Translations under genes and position numbers: made by a program
Part shown: one piece after another, positions 41,705 to 54,215 of the stretch
Layout of the letters: each line of letters starts with the position of its first letter
How positions within the stretch are numbered: position 1 is the stretch's first letter
Notes under the pieces: generated by a model
Seen by the model: only the letters and a program-made list of their open reading frames with translations
The model's database searches: none
What the model was told of the DNA's origin: nothing
Origin: an uncultured Xanthomonas sp.
GTDB taxonomy: Bacteria; Pseudomonadota; Gammaproteobacteria; Xanthomonadales; Xanthomonadaceae
Assembly (NCBI GenBank): GCA_943912265.1
Contig: CALTTS010000002.1
Location: 62,001-126,000 of the forward strand
Length of the DNA stretch: 64,000 nt
Reading direction: 5' to 3'

Positions 41705-42451
41705 TCACGCGGCCGAGGCCGTCTCCGCCGCCGCTTCGGCGGCCGGCGCGTCCCACAGGCAGGCACCGCCGGCCTTCTTGCGCAGCTTCTCCAGCCGGGC
41801 CTCGTGCGCGGCCAGCTCCGAGGGCAGCGGCACCACCCGCGGGCGCGGCAGCAGCGCGGACGCGCTGAACTGCGCCGCCAGGTCCGCGCCGGCCGCCGAA
41901 GCGTCCTCCGCCGCCCCGAAGCCGATCTCCTCCTGCCCCGAGGTCAGCGCGATGTAGACGTCGGCGAGGATCTGCGCATCGAGCAGGCCGCCGTGCAGTT
42001 GGCGGTGCGAGTTGTCCACGCCCAGCCGCTTGCACAGCGCGTCGAGCGAATTGCGCTGGCCGGGGAAGCGCTCGCGCGCCATCGCCAGGGTGTCCACCAC
42101 GGTCACCCGGTCCAGCAGCCGGCCGTAGCGTTCGCCCAGGCGCGAAAGCTCGTAGTCGAGGAAGCCGATGTCGAAGGCGGCGTTGTGGATGATCAGCTCG
42201 GCGCCGTCGACATAGGCGAGGAACTCGTCCGCCACCTCCTCGAAGCGCGGCTTGTCGGCGAGGAACTCCAGGGTCAGTCCGGTGACTTCCTGCGCGCCGG
42301 GCTCGAAGTCGCGGTCCGGGCGCAGGTAGCGGTGGAAATTGCGGCCGCTGGGGCGGCGTTCGAGCAGCTCCACGCAGCCGATTTCGACGACGCGGTTGCC
42401 GTTCTTCCACTCCAGGCCGGTGGTTTCGGTATCGAGGACGATCTGGCGCAT
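41705..42451 (-). CDS. dnaQ: DNA polymerase III subunit epsilon (proofreading exonuclease)
   Basis: The 248-residue 3'-5' exonuclease proofreads for Pol III. The ExoI motif IVLDTETTG gives D7 and E9. NAAFDIGFLDYEL and the terminal HGGLLDAQILADVYIAL supply the remaining Asp and His of a DEDDh site. A C-terminal tail with LPRPRVVPLPSEL and a helical Lys-rich stretch should bind the alpha subunit. It is 4 bases after rnhA; rnhA-dnaQ pairing is widespread in gammaproteobacteria. Confidence 0.96.
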   Translation of the reverse strand: MRQIVLDTETTGLEWKNGNRVVEIGCVELLERRPSGRNFHRYLRPDRDFEPGAQEVTGLTLEFLADKPRFEEVADEFLAYVDGAELIIHNAAFDIGFLDYELSRLGERYGRLLDRVTVVDTLAMARERFPGQRNSLDALCKRLGVDNSHRQLHGGLLDAQILADVYIALTSGQEEIGFGAAEDASAAGADLAAQFSASALLPRPRVVPLPSELAAHEARLEKLRKKAGGACLWDAPAAEAAAETASAA

Positions 42452-42455
42452 GCGT

Positions 42456-42908
42456 TCAGTCTACCGCCACGCCGTCGCGCAGCCGGATGGCCTGGTCGCG
42501 GGCGAGCACGTCCACGCGCTCGTTGTCCGGGTTGCCGGCATGGCCCTTCACCCAGCGCCAGTCGATCTCGTGCCGGGCGATGGCCGCGTTGAGCCGCTCC
42601 CACAGTTCGCGGTTCTTCACCGCTTCGCCGGAAGCGGTCTTCCATTGCTTGCGGATCCAGCCCGGCATCCATTGGGTGATGCCCTGGCGCACGTACTGCG
42701 AGTCGGTGTGCAGCACGATCCGGCAGGGTTCCTTCAGCGTTTCCAGCGCCATGATCGCCGCCATCAGCTCCATGCGGTTGTTGGTGGTGTGGGCCTCGCC
42801 GCCGGCCAGCTCGCGCTCGCGGCCGTTCCAGCGCAGCAGCGCGGCCCAGCCGCCGGGGCCGGGGTTGCCGAGGCAGGAGCCGTCGGTATGGATTTCGATC
42901 GATTTCAT
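42456..42908 (-). CDS. rnhA: Ribonuclease HI
   Basis: The 150-residue enzyme cuts the RNA of RNA-DNA hybrids. The four acidic catalytic residues are in place: D9 (IHTDGSCLGNPGPGGW), E47 (NRMELMAAI), D69 (LHTDSQYV) and D133 (NERVDVLARDQA). The handle segment with KQWKTASGEAVKNRELW is present. ATG 42908 overlaps the stop of the methyltransferase-like gene by 4 bases, so the three minus-strand genes form an operon with dnaQ. Confidence 0.97.
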   Translation of the reverse strand: MKSIEIHTDGSCLGNPGPGGWAALLRWNGRERELAGGEAHTTNNRMELMAAIMALETLKEPCRIVLHTDSQYVRQGITQWMPGWIRKQWKTASGEAVKNRELWERLNAAIARHEIDWRWVKGHAGNPDNERVDVLARDQAIRLRDGVAVD

Positions 42909-43582
42909 TCGGTGGTTTCGCAAAAAAGGGGAGCCAGCCCGGCCGGCAACGGCGCCGTCCAGCGCGCCGGTTCGACGCGGGCGGGGGGGATCGGCGCGGC
43001 CGCGCGCTTCTCCATGACGATCAGGCGCAGCGCCCCGAGGCGGGCGTCTTCCCGGCCCGGTCCGATGCGCCACACGGGGCCGAAGCGCATCGCGCGGCCC
43101 GCGTCGGCATCGGCCAGCCCGCAGGCGCGCAGGCCGGCCCGCCAGCGCGCGGCCGGATGCGCACGCAGGCCGGCGGCCCGCCAGCGCTGCCGGTAGGGGC
43201 TGAACGGATTGAGCGCGCACAGCCACAGCCGCCCGCCGGGCAGCAGCACCCGGGCGCATTCGTCGAGCAGCGTGGCGCGGCAGGCGAAGCTCTCGGGGAA
43301 CAGCACCACGGCATCGCCGACCGACTCGCCGGCCAGCGGCAGCGGCAGGCGGCAGCGCAGATCGCCGTCCAGCCCGTCGGCGGCCGGCCGCAGGGCCAGT
43401 CCGCGCCGACCGCACCCGGCCCGGCCGGCATTCGGCGCGAACCAGAGCCTGGCGGTCTGCGGCCGGCCGGCCAGCGCCTCGGCCAGCCGGGTTCCGGCCG
43501 CGTCGAGCAATGCCTGCCCCGCCGCAGCCCCGAACCACGCGCGGGCGGCTCCGGGTTGACGGTGGGGAGCGGTCGCGGGCAT
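42905..43582 (-). CDS. SAM-methyltransferase-like protein with poorly conserved motif I
   Basis: The 225-residue product resembles the class I methyltransferase-like gene found between gloB and rnhA in proteobacteria. Segments such as DAVVLFPESFACRATLLDECARVLLPGGRLWLCALNPFSPY fit the motif II-III half of the fold. The N-terminal half has no recognisable GxGxG-type SAM motif (RLWFAPNAGRAGCGRRG at the expected place). It may use an unusual cofactor site or be inactive. It is divergent from gloB, only 11 bases from its start, and overlaps rnhA by 4 bases. Confidence 0.72.
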   Translation of the reverse strand: MPATAPHRQPGAARAWFGAAAGQALLDAAGTRLAEALAGRPQTARLWFAPNAGRAGCGRRGLALRPAADGLDGDLRCRLPLPLAGESVGDAVVLFPESFACRATLLDECARVLLPGGRLWLCALNPFSPYRQRWRAAGLRAHPAARWRAGLRACGLADADAGRAMRFGPVWRIGPGREDARLGALRLIVMEKRAAAPIPPARVEPARWTAPLPAGLAPLFCETTE

Positions 43583-43593
43583 GGTCGGATTCT

Positions 43594-44358
43594 ATGCGAC
43601 TGACCGCCCTGCCCGCATTCGCGGACAACTACATCTGGGTGCTGGCCGACGACGCCGGCCGCGGCGTGATCGTCGATCCGGGCGACGCGGCGCCGGTGTT
43701 CGCCGCCGTCGCGGCGGGGCTGCGGCCGCAGGCGGTGCTCGTCACCCACCACCATGCCGACCACTGCGGCGGCGTGCCGGCGCTGCAGGCGCGCTGGCCG
43801 GACCTGCCCGTGTATGCGCCGGCCGACGCACGCCTCGGGTTCCCGCACCGGGTCGCGGCCGATGGCGATGGGGTTCAGGCGGGGGATTTCGGGTTCGAGG
43901 TACTATTCGTGCCCGGACACACTCGCAGCCACGTCGCCTTCCACGGCGCCGGCACGCTGTTCAGCGGCGACACGCTGTTCAGCCTGGGGTGTGGCCGCCT
44001 GTTCGAAGGTACGCCCGCCCAGATGCTGGCTTCGCTCCGGCGCCTGGCCGCCCTGCCCGCCGATACCCGGGTCTGCTGCGGGCACGAATACAGTCTGGCC
44101 AACGCCGCCTTTGCCGCCGTGGCCGACCCCGACAACGCCGCCCTCAGGGCACGTACGGAGGAGATACGACACATGCGCCAGCTTGGTCGCCCATCCCTGC
44201 CCGTCCGTCTCGCAAGCGAGCTGGACTGCAACCCCTTCCTGCGCACCGCCACGCCGGCGGTACGCGCATCGATCGCCGCCCGACTCGGCCGCCGTCCGGC
44301 CGACGAGGTGGAGACCTTCGCCGAATTGCGGCGCTGGAAAGACGGCTTCCAGGCATGA
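43594..44358 (+). CDS. gloB: Hydroxyacylglutathione hydrolase (glyoxalase II)
   Basis: The 254-residue metallo-beta-lactamase-fold enzyme hydrolyses S-lactoylglutathione, the second step of methylglyoxal removal. The metal motif THHHADHCGG (51-60), FVPGHTRSHVAFH, LFSGDTLFSLGCGRLFEG and VCCGHEYSLANAAFA are all present, as is the C-terminal glutathione-binding NPFLR. The start MRLTALPAFADNYIW is standard. It overlaps mltD by 4 bases, the same gloB-mltD order as in many gammaproteobacteria. Confidence 0.97.
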   Translation: MRLTALPAFADNYIWVLADDAGRGVIVDPGDAAPVFAAVAAGLRPQAVLVTHHHADHCGGVPALQARWPDLPVYAPADARLGFPHRVAADGDGVQAGDFGFEVLFVPGHTRSHVAFHGAGTLFSGDTLFSLGCGRLFEGTPAQMLASLRRLAALPADTRVCCGHEYSLANAAFAAVADPDNAALRARTEEIRHMRQLGRPSLPVRLASELDCNPFLRTATPAVRASIAARLGRRPADEVETFAELRRWKDGFQA

Positions 44359-45644
44359 CCGGCGGGCGCATCGCGCTGCTGGCTGCCGCGTTCGCGCTGG
44401 CCGCCTGGGTTCCCGCCGCCGCATCGGCCGAGGAAGCGCCGCCGCGCAAGGCCGCCGAACCGGCCCCGGACACCCGCAACGGCCTGGACATCTACCGCAG
44501 CTTCCGCGACGGGCTTGCCGCGCCCGAATGCGATGCCGACGCCACCTCGCCGAAATGGCGCCAGCAGTTCGCCCACGCGCCGGAACGGCTGGCTTCGCCC
44601 GACGACCAGACGCTGGCGCTGTTCGGCTACGTGGTGGACGAATTCCGGCTGGCCGGCCTGCCGACCGAATTCGCTCTCATCCCGTTCGTGGAAAGCGGCT
44701 ACCAGCCCGGCGCCCGCAACGGCAAGGGGCCGGCCGGGCTGTGGCAGTTCATCGGCAGCACCGCCCGCAACCACGACGTGCCGGTGCACGCCCAGTACGA
44801 CGGGCGCCTGTCGCCGGTGGATTCGACCCGGGCCGCCGTCACCTACCTGCGCAAGCTGTACGGCCTGTTCGGCGGCAACTGGGAGCTGGCGGTGATGGCC
44901 TACAACACCGGCGAGGCGCGCGTGCTGCAGGCGGTGCGCAATGCCGGCGGCAACGGTGCCGGCCTCGCCGCGAGCCGGCTGGCGGGCATTCCCGCCGGCA
45001 CCTCCGCCTACGTGCAGAAGCTGCACGCGCTGTCCTGCGTGCTCGAGAAGAACGGCGACCACGACCGCTGGATGGCCGCGATGGACCGCCCGGTGCCGCG
45101 CCTGACCGTGCAGAACCTGCCGCAGGATGCCGCCAGCCTGACCGGCTGGGCACGCGACAACGGCCACGACCCCGGCCTGCTCGCGCGCCTGAATCCGGCC
45201 CTGAAGAATGCGCTGTGGCGCAGCGGCAACGCCGCGCTGAAACTGCTCGCCCCGGCCGCCACCGCGCTGCCGGCGCTGGCCAGCAGCACGGCGCTGAACA
45301 TGGCCGACCGGATCGACAAGCGCAGCGCGACCGCCGGCCCGGCAACGGCCGCCGCCAGGCCGGCGCCCACCCTCGCCGCCGCTTCCCGGCCCGCGCCCGC
45401 CGCCGCGACCGCCACGCTGGCCGATGCCGGCGATGCGGCCGAGCTGCCGGCGCCGCCACGTCGCGCCGCCGGCAATGCCGCGGACACCGACGCGGCGCCG
45501 GCCCGCCACGAGGTCCAGCGCGGCGAATCCACCTGGAGCATCGCCCGCCGCTACCACGTCGAGGTGGCCGAGCTGATCCGCCTGAACGGGCTCGACGGGC
45601 GCGGCGCGATCAAGCCGGGCATGACCCTGAAACTGCGCGACTGA
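44355..45644 (+). CDS. mltD: Membrane-bound lytic murein transglycosylase D-like protein
   Basis: The 429-residue exported enzyme (signal peptide about 1-25) has an SLT lysozyme-like domain with the catalytic Glu in EFALIPFVESGYQP (E113). KGPAGLWQFIGSTARNHD and LAVMAYNTGEARV are further SLT motifs. After an Ala/Pro-rich linker, a single LysM (about 385-428, HEVQRGESTWSIARRYHVEVAEL) binds peptidoglycan. No lipobox cysteine is visible, unlike E. coli MltD. E. coli MltD has two LysM domains; one is seen here. Translation is coupled to gloB. Confidence 0.93.
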   Translation: MTGGRIALLAAAFALAAWVPAAASAEEAPPRKAAEPAPDTRNGLDIYRSFRDGLAAPECDADATSPKWRQQFAHAPERLASPDDQTLALFGYVVDEFRLAGLPTEFALIPFVESGYQPGARNGKGPAGLWQFIGSTARNHDVPVHAQYDGRLSPVDSTRAAVTYLRKLYGLFGGNWELAVMAYNTGEARVLQAVRNAGGNGAGLAASRLAGIPAGTSAYVQKLHALSCVLEKNGDHDRWMAAMDRPVPRLTVQNLPQDAASLTGWARDNGHDPGLLARLNPALKNALWRSGNAALKLLAPAATALPALASSTALNMADRIDKRSATAGPATAAARPAPTLAAASRPAPAAATATLADAGDAAELPAPPRRAAGNAADTDAAPARHEVQRGESTWSIARRYHVEVAELIRLNGLDGRGAIKPGMTLKLRD

Positions 45645-45723
45645 GCCCCGTCCCACCATACGGTCGGGCATCCGAACGGATGTGGCAAACTAGCCGGATT
45701 CGCACCATCCGACAGAGGACGAC

Positions 45724-46527
45724 ATGGGTTTCCTGCAAGGCAAGCGCGCACTGATCACCGGCATCGCCAGCGAGCGTTCGATCGCCTCCGGCATCGCCGA
45801 AGCGATGCGCCGCGAAGGCGCCGACCTGGCCTTCACCTATCTCAACGACAAGCTCAAGCCGCGCGTGGAGAAGGCCGCCGCCGAACACGGCAGCGACATC
45901 GTGCTGCCGATGGACGTCTCCGACGACGCCCAGATCGACGCCTGCTTCGATGCGCTGAAGCAGCGCTGGCCGGAAGGGCTGGACATCGTGGTCCACGCCA
46001 TCGCCTTTGCCCCGCGCGAAGCGGTGGCCGGCGAATACCTGGACGGCGCCACCCGCGACAACTTCGCCCTCGCCCAGGACATCTCGGCCTACTCGCTGAC
46101 CGCGCTGGCGCGGGCCGCGCGGCCGCTGATGCAGGGCCGCAACGGTTCAATCGTCACCCTGACCTACCTCGGCGCCGAGCGCGCGCTGCAGAACTACAAC
46201 CTGATGGGCGTGGCCAAGGCCAGCCTGGAAGCCAGCGTGCGCTATCTGGCCTACAACCTCGGCCCGGAAGGCATCCGCGTCAACGCGATCTCCGCCGGCC
46301 CGATCAAGACCCTGGCCGCCTCGGGCATCGCCGGCTTCCGCAAGATCCTCGGCCACGTCGAGCATTACGCGCCGCTGCGCCGCACCGTGACCATCGAGGA
46401 CGTCGGCAACGTCGCCGCGTTCCTGTGCTCGGATCTGGCTGCCGGCGTCACCGGCGAGGTCACCTACGTGGATGCCGGCTACAACATCCTCGGCATGACC
46501 GGACTGGACGCCGCCGCCGAAGGCTGA
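45724..46527 (+). CDS. fabI: Enoyl-[acyl-carrier-protein] reductase FabI
   Basis: The 267-residue short-chain dehydrogenase performs the last reduction of each fatty-acid elongation cycle. The start GKRALITGIASERSIASGIA is the FabI-type cofactor loop. The catalytic Y158 and K165 (Y-x6-K in NYNLMGVAKASLEASVRYLA) and ISAGPIKTLAASGI are diagnostic, and separate it from FabV or FabL. Triclosan and isoniazid-type inhibitors act on this family. It has its own promoter region after mltD and a strong terminator. Confidence 0.96.
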   Translation: MGFLQGKRALITGIASERSIASGIAEAMRREGADLAFTYLNDKLKPRVEKAAAEHGSDIVLPMDVSDDAQIDACFDALKQRWPEGLDIVVHAIAFAPREAVAGEYLDGATRDNFALAQDISAYSLTALARAARPLMQGRNGSIVTLTYLGAERALQNYNLMGVAKASLEASVRYLAYNLGPEGIRVNAISAGPIKTLAASGIAGFRKILGHVEHYAPLRRTVTIEDVGNVAAFLCSDLAAGVTGEVTYVDAGYNILGMTGLDAAAEG

Positions 46528-46550
46528 ACCGGCCGGCACCGCGCTCACGA

Positions 46551-46575
46551 AAAAGCCCGGCATCGCCGGGCTTTT
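46551..46575. terminator. Bidirectional terminator between fabI and ppiD
   Basis: A perfect 11-bp stem (aaaagcccggc / gccgggctttt) with a 3-base loop. T-runs arise on both strands, so it can end both fabI (+) and ppiD (-) transcripts. Confidence 0.9.
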
Positions 46576-46634
46576 CCATTGCAAGCCGCATCGGGCCGGC
46601 GGATGAGCGGAGAAAGCCCCGCTCCACCCCGGAA

Positions 46635-48611
46635 TCAGAGCTGCTTTTCGTCGATGCTGACCTTGAAGCTGCGGCGCAGTGCGGACACGTAGTCCTTCAC
46701 CGCCGCATTGCCCTGCGCCATTTCGATCTGCTTCTGCAGCGTGCCACGCTGGGCTGCCGGCAATGCAGCCACGTCGCCCGGCTTGACCGCCGTCACTTCG
46801 AACACGGCGTAATGGCCCGGCGCGATCTCGAACTTGCCGGCCACCGTCTTGCCCGCGGCCGGAGCCGGCACGGCGAAGATCGCCTGATTGGCGGCCGGCG
46901 TCGGCACCGGTGCACCGCGCGGCAAGCCCGGCATCGGCGTCACCTGCAGCTTCTCGGCCACTGCCAGCCCCTGCAAGGTCTCCCCCTTCTGCACGCGGGC
47001 AATCAGTGCATCGGCGGCCTTCTCGGCTGCCTTTGCCTGACGGTCGGCGCGGATGGCGGCGATCACCTGATCGCGCACCTGTGCCAACGGCAGCACCTGC
47101 TCGGGCTCGTGCTTGGTCACCCGCAGCACCACGCTGTGGCCGGGTGCAATCTGGATCGGGTCGCTGACCGTGCCGTCCTGCACCAGCGCATCGGAGAAGG
47201 CCGCACGCATCACCGCCGGCGTGGCCGCGATGCCGATCGGCATCGCCTTGTTGAACGGGCCGAGCACCTGCACCGGCAGACCGGCCTGCTTGGCGGCGGA
47301 AGCCAGTTCGGTGGGATTCTTGTAAACCTCGTCCATCAGCTTGCCGCTGAGGTCGTTGAAGGCGCGGTCCGAGGTTTCCTTGGTGATTTCCGCGGCCAGC
47401 TGCGCGCGCACCTGCTCGAACGGCGTGGCCTGGCCTTCCTTGACCTCGCGCAGGTCGATCACGTGGTAGCCGAAGTCGGTCTTGACCGGGCCGCGGATCT
47501 CGCCGGCCTTCATCGAGAACAGCGCATCCTCGAACGGCTTGACCATCACGCCCTTCTCGACCCAGCCGAGGTCGCCGCCGCCGGCCTTGGAGCCGGGGTC
47601 GTCGGAATTGGCCTTGGCCAGCGCGGCGAAATCCGCACCCGGCTTGCGCGCCTCGTCGGCCAGCCTGGCGGCCTTGGCCTCGGCGGCCTTGCGGGTGGCC
47701 TCGTCGGCCTTGGCATCCACCTGGATCAGGATGTGCGAAGCCAGGCGCTGCTCGGGCTGGACGAACCGGGTCTTGTCCGCGTCGTAGCGCTTGCGCAGCG
47801 CGTCCTCGCCCGGCGCTGCCGGCGCCGGCAGCTTCGATGCATCCAGATCGACGTATTCGATGGACACGCTCTCCGGCCTGCGGAACGCCTTGCCGTGGCC
47901 GTCGTACCACTGCTTGATCTGCGCATCGGTGACCGGCGCGGTGTCGGCCGCCGGTTCCGGCAACTGGGCGATCTGCACGTCGCGGGTCTGGCCGATCAGC
48001 CCGACCAGACGGTCCATCTCGTGCTTGCCGATGAACGCCGACTCGCCGATGCCGGCCGGGATCACCTCCATGCGCAGGCTGTCGCGCACCAGCTGCTCGA
48101 ACTGCTCCGGCGTGCGCTGCGGCGACTGCGACATCAGCACCATGCGGTAGCGGTCGCCGTCGAACTTGCCGTCGACCTGGAACGCCGGGATCGAGGCGAT
48201 GTAGTCGCGCACGGCGGCGTCGCCGACCACGATGCCGGCCTGGTCCGAGGCCAGCTGCACGACCTTCTCGTCGATCAGCTGGTCCAGCACCTTGAGCTTG
48301 TTTTCCCTCGACTCGAACGCGCGCGCATCGAAGCCGTCGCCCTCGGCCTCGCGCTGCTGCTGGCGGGCCTGCTCGAACCGGGTGCGGAATTCCTCGGCGC
48401 CGATGTCCACGTGCTGCCACAGCAGCGAGGCCGGCCACCACGACGGCGCCGAACTCCACCATGCCGGCGGCGCCTGCACGCGCACCAGGCGGCTGGCGTT
48501 GCCGCCGCCGAGGTAGTCGGTCACGCCGACGAAGGCGAACGGGATGATCAGCAAACCGAGGACGACGGTGGCGATCCATCCCGACGTCTTGTCACGAAGT
48601 CTCTGCAGCAT
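46635..48611 (-). CDS. ppiD: Periplasmic folding chaperone PpiD
   Basis: The 658-residue protein is anchored by one N-terminal helix (about 12-34, WIATVVLGLLIIPFAFVGV) and extends into the periplasm. The N-terminal SurA-like region contains RENKLKVLDQLIDEKVVQLAS. The parvulin-type isomerase domain runs from about residue 260 (ASHILIQVDAKADEATRKAAEAKA) to FGYHVIDLREVKEG. A long C-terminal helical tail follows. It assists newly secreted proteins at the Sec translocon. MLQRLRDKTSGW is the family's usual start. A single parvulin domain is present. Confidence 0.93.
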   Translation of the reverse strand: MLQRLRDKTSGWIATVVLGLLIIPFAFVGVTDYLGGGNASRLVRVQAPPAWWSSAPSWWPASLLWQHVDIGAEEFRTRFEQARQQQREAEGDGFDARAFESRENKLKVLDQLIDEKVVQLASDQAGIVVGDAAVRDYIASIPAFQVDGKFDGDRYRMVLMSQSPQRTPEQFEQLVRDSLRMEVIPAGIGESAFIGKHEMDRLVGLIGQTRDVQIAQLPEPAADTAPVTDAQIKQWYDGHGKAFRRPESVSIEYVDLDASKLPAPAAPGEDALRKRYDADKTRFVQPEQRLASHILIQVDAKADEATRKAAEAKAARLADEARKPGADFAALAKANSDDPGSKAGGGDLGWVEKGVMVKPFEDALFSMKAGEIRGPVKTDFGYHVIDLREVKEGQATPFEQVRAQLAAEITKETSDRAFNDLSGKLMDEVYKNPTELASAAKQAGLPVQVLGPFNKAMPIGIAATPAVMRAAFSDALVQDGTVSDPIQIAPGHSVVLRVTKHEPEQVLPLAQVRDQVIAAIRADRQAKAAEKAADALIARVQKGETLQGLAVAEKLQVTPMPGLPRGAPVPTPAANQAIFAVPAPAAGKTVAGKFEIAPGHYAVFEVTAVKPGDVAALPAAQRGTLQKQIEMAQGNAAVKDYVSALRRSFKVSIDEKQL

Positions 48612-48958
48612 CTTGCGGGCAACCTGGCCGATGTTGAGCCGCACAGTTTAGCGTGCTTGCCCGGCCGTCGCTTGCACGCGGCCGCGGTTGCAGCGCAGGC
48701 CGATGGCGCGGCTCCGCGTCTCCCGCCGCCGGCAAAGAAGGGAACGGCAGGGCGGACACCGGGCTGCACGGGGAATCCGCCGGCCGCCGAGCAGGCCCGA
48801 CGGGCAGGGTTTGCCTTCGGCCTCGATCTGGGCACGCATCCGCGGAGGAGGCGCGGAAACCGGAAAACCGGTTCGATGGAATCGCCGTCATCGGGCACGC
48901 CCATCGAACGTCGCGCAGGCACGCCTGGAACGCACTCCCGCTGCCCGGCCCGGAAACG
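48612..48958. other. Gene-free region between ppiD and tRNA-Ser(GCT)
   Basis: About 350 bases upstream of ppiD on the minus strand. It should contain the ppiD promoter. I see no protein-coding signal beyond background GC-rich frames and no other RNA gene. Confidence 0.5.
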
Positions 48959-48981
48959 AAAAACCCCCGACGAATCGGGGG
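48959..48981 (-). terminator. Intrinsic terminator of tRNA-Ser(GCT)
   Basis: On the minus strand a 7-bp stem (cccccga/tcggggg) with a TTCG loop is followed by TTTTT. It lies about 10 bases after the tRNA 3' end. Confidence 0.88.
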
Positions 48982-48991
48982 TTCACGTAGA

Positions 48992-49084
48992 TGGCGGAGT
49001 GAGAGGGATTCGAACCCTCGATAGAGCTTTTGACCCTATACTCCCTTAGCAGGGGAGCCCCTTCGGCCTCTCGGGCATCACTCC
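48992..49084 (-). tRNA. tRNA-Ser (anticodon GCT)
   Basis: A class II tRNA of 93 bases including CCA. The acceptor stem is ggagtga/tcactcc, and the anticodon loop CTGCTAA sits on ctccc/gggag. It has a long variable arm, and the T arm is gaggg-ttcgaat-ccctc. It reads AGC and AGU. It lies directly after csrA, the usual csrA-tRNA-Ser linkage of gammaproteobacteria. Confidence 0.95.
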
Positions 49085-49195
49085 GGGGATTTCGCGCCCG
49101 ATTCCTTGCCTTGCAGCCTTGATGCCGGCTGTACGGGCTCGATCAAGCGGGCGCGCAGAATACCCGTTTGCGCAGGCCGGGTAAACCCTGCGCGC

Positions 49196-49399
49196 TCAGG
49201 ATGCGGACGAATCACCGTCCGCCGGCGCGGATTCCTCGCCGCGCTGGATGCGCTGGTAGATTTCCTCGCGATGCACGGCGACATCCTTCGGCGCGGTGAT
49301 GCCGATGCGCACCTGGTTGCCCTTGACGCCCAGCACGGTGACGGTGACCGAGTCGCCGATCATCAGCGTTTCGCCCACGCGGCGAGTCAGAATCAGCAT
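49196..49399 (-). CDS. csrA: Carbon storage regulator CsrA
   Basis: The 67-residue RNA-binding dimer represses or stabilises mRNAs by binding GGA motifs near ribosome-binding sites. MLILTRRVGETLMIGDSVTVTVLGVKGNQVRIGI and the RNA-contact segment APKDVAVHREEIYQRI are fully conserved, including the key Arg of VHREE. The Ala/Ser/Asp tail is short. It lies between alaS and tRNA-Ser on the same strand. In relatives CsrA/RsmA controls biofilm, motility and secretion, so the amyloid operon is a plausible but unproven target. Confidence 0.97.
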   Translation of the reverse strand: MLILTRRVGETLMIGDSVTVTVLGVKGNQVRIGITAPKDVAVHREEIYQRIQRGEESAPADGDSSAS

Positions 49400-49579
49400 G
49401 TTCCTGTTCTCCCGGAAGCCGGCGTCCGATCGCCGGCGCCGTACCGCCGCATGCCCGAAGGACACGGCGGCACTTCCCTAGTTTGTTCGAAAGAGGCCCG
49501 ATGGTAGCGGGTGCCGGCGCGCAGCGGCAAGCGCCGGCGCAGCTCACGCTTGCTCACCGCCGGCCCGCCGTTGCCGCGA

Positions 49580-52243
<2,664 letters not shown>

Positions 52244-52325
52244 GGGCTTGCGGTTGGCGAGCGGGCAGCCTGGCCGACGCGCCCCGCCGACCGGGACGGC
52301 CACAGGCCTCTCTGGACCGACAAGG

Positions 52326-52838
52326 TTAACAGCCCCCGCCCTCGCAGTCCTCCGGATCGTAACGGGTGGCCGCGCGGATGCAGTCGGCGGGAAAGCCGCG
52401 CCGGGCCAGCATCGCGGCCGCCTTGCGGCGCTGGTCCAGGCCGTCCGGGCCGGCCTCGCCGTAGCGGCGGCACACCAGTTCCCGGGCGCTTTCGGCCCAG
52501 TCGCCGTCCCATTCGTCCATCGCCGCGGCGACCAGGTCGTCGCCGAGGCCGTGCATGCCCAGTTCGGCACGGATGTGCAACGGCCCGTAACCGGACAGCG
52601 CGCGCTGGCGCACCAGCGACGCGGCGAAGCGTGCGTCGTCCTGCCAGCCCTCGCCCGCCAGCCGTTCGACGGCGGCCTTCGCTTCGTCCGGGGCGACGCC
52701 GCGCGCGGCCAGCTTGCGGGTCAGCTCCTTGCGCGAATGCTCGCGCCGGACCAGCAGCCCGAGCGCCCGCTGCAGCGGAGTCTGCTCGCGGCGCGCACGC
52801 GACCGCCGCGCCGGCGGTGAAGTTTCGTCATCATCCAT
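52326..52838 (-). CDS. recX: Regulatory protein RecX
   Basis: The 170-residue helical protein binds RecA filaments and limits their activity. Typical RecX repeats are visible: ALGLLVRREHSRKELTRKLAARGV, AAVERLAGEGWQDDARFAASLVRQRALSGYGPLHIRAEL and the third repeat RRKAAAMLARRGFPADCIR. The N-terminal 18 residues are charged. It follows recA by about 150 bases, with a long hairpin in between that may limit how much recX is made. Confidence 0.94.
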   Translation of the reverse strand: MDDDETSPPARRSRARREQTPLQRALGLLVRREHSRKELTRKLAARGVAPDEAKAAVERLAGEGWQDDARFAASLVRQRALSGYGPLHIRAELGMHGLGDDLVAAAMDEWDGDWAESARELVCRRYGEAGPDGLDQRRKAAAMLARRGFPADCIRAATRYDPEDCEGGGC

Positions 52839-52941
52839 TCCGGAATCCCTGCTCCGCCCCCGCCCGGCCCCTCGCGGCACCCGCCGCCCGGCCCGGAATT
52901 CCGGAGCCGGAGCAACCGCGGTGCAGGCGGCAGAAGAACCG

Positions 52942-52984
52942 CGCCGGGGAGGACGCCGCCACTGACAGCGCCGCCTCCCCGGCG
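52942..52984 (-). terminator. Long inverted repeat after recA (candidate attenuator)
   Basis: An 11-bp perfect inverted repeat (cgccggggagg / cctccccggcg) begins 5 bases after the recA stop and has a 21-base middle with extra pairing. The minus-strand sequence after it (cggttcttctgcc) is only mildly U-rich, so partial termination before recX is likely. Confidence 0.65.
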
Positions 52985-52989
52985 ACGGG

Positions 52990-54021
<1,032 letters not shown>

Positions 54022-54215
54022 CGTCGTGTCCTTGGTGGTCTTCTTCATGGTGTGGGCAGTGTGGACGCCGCGTATCGCACAGACTGAGACTGGCCGCGAC
54101 GCGCTTTCACGCTAGTTCCTTGCAGGAGGGGCGGACGTCGGCGCGGAACCGCGCCGGGCGTGGGAATCGGCCGCGAAGACCGTGGGAAAAGCCGCCGGAG
54201 CGCATGGCGCCGGCC

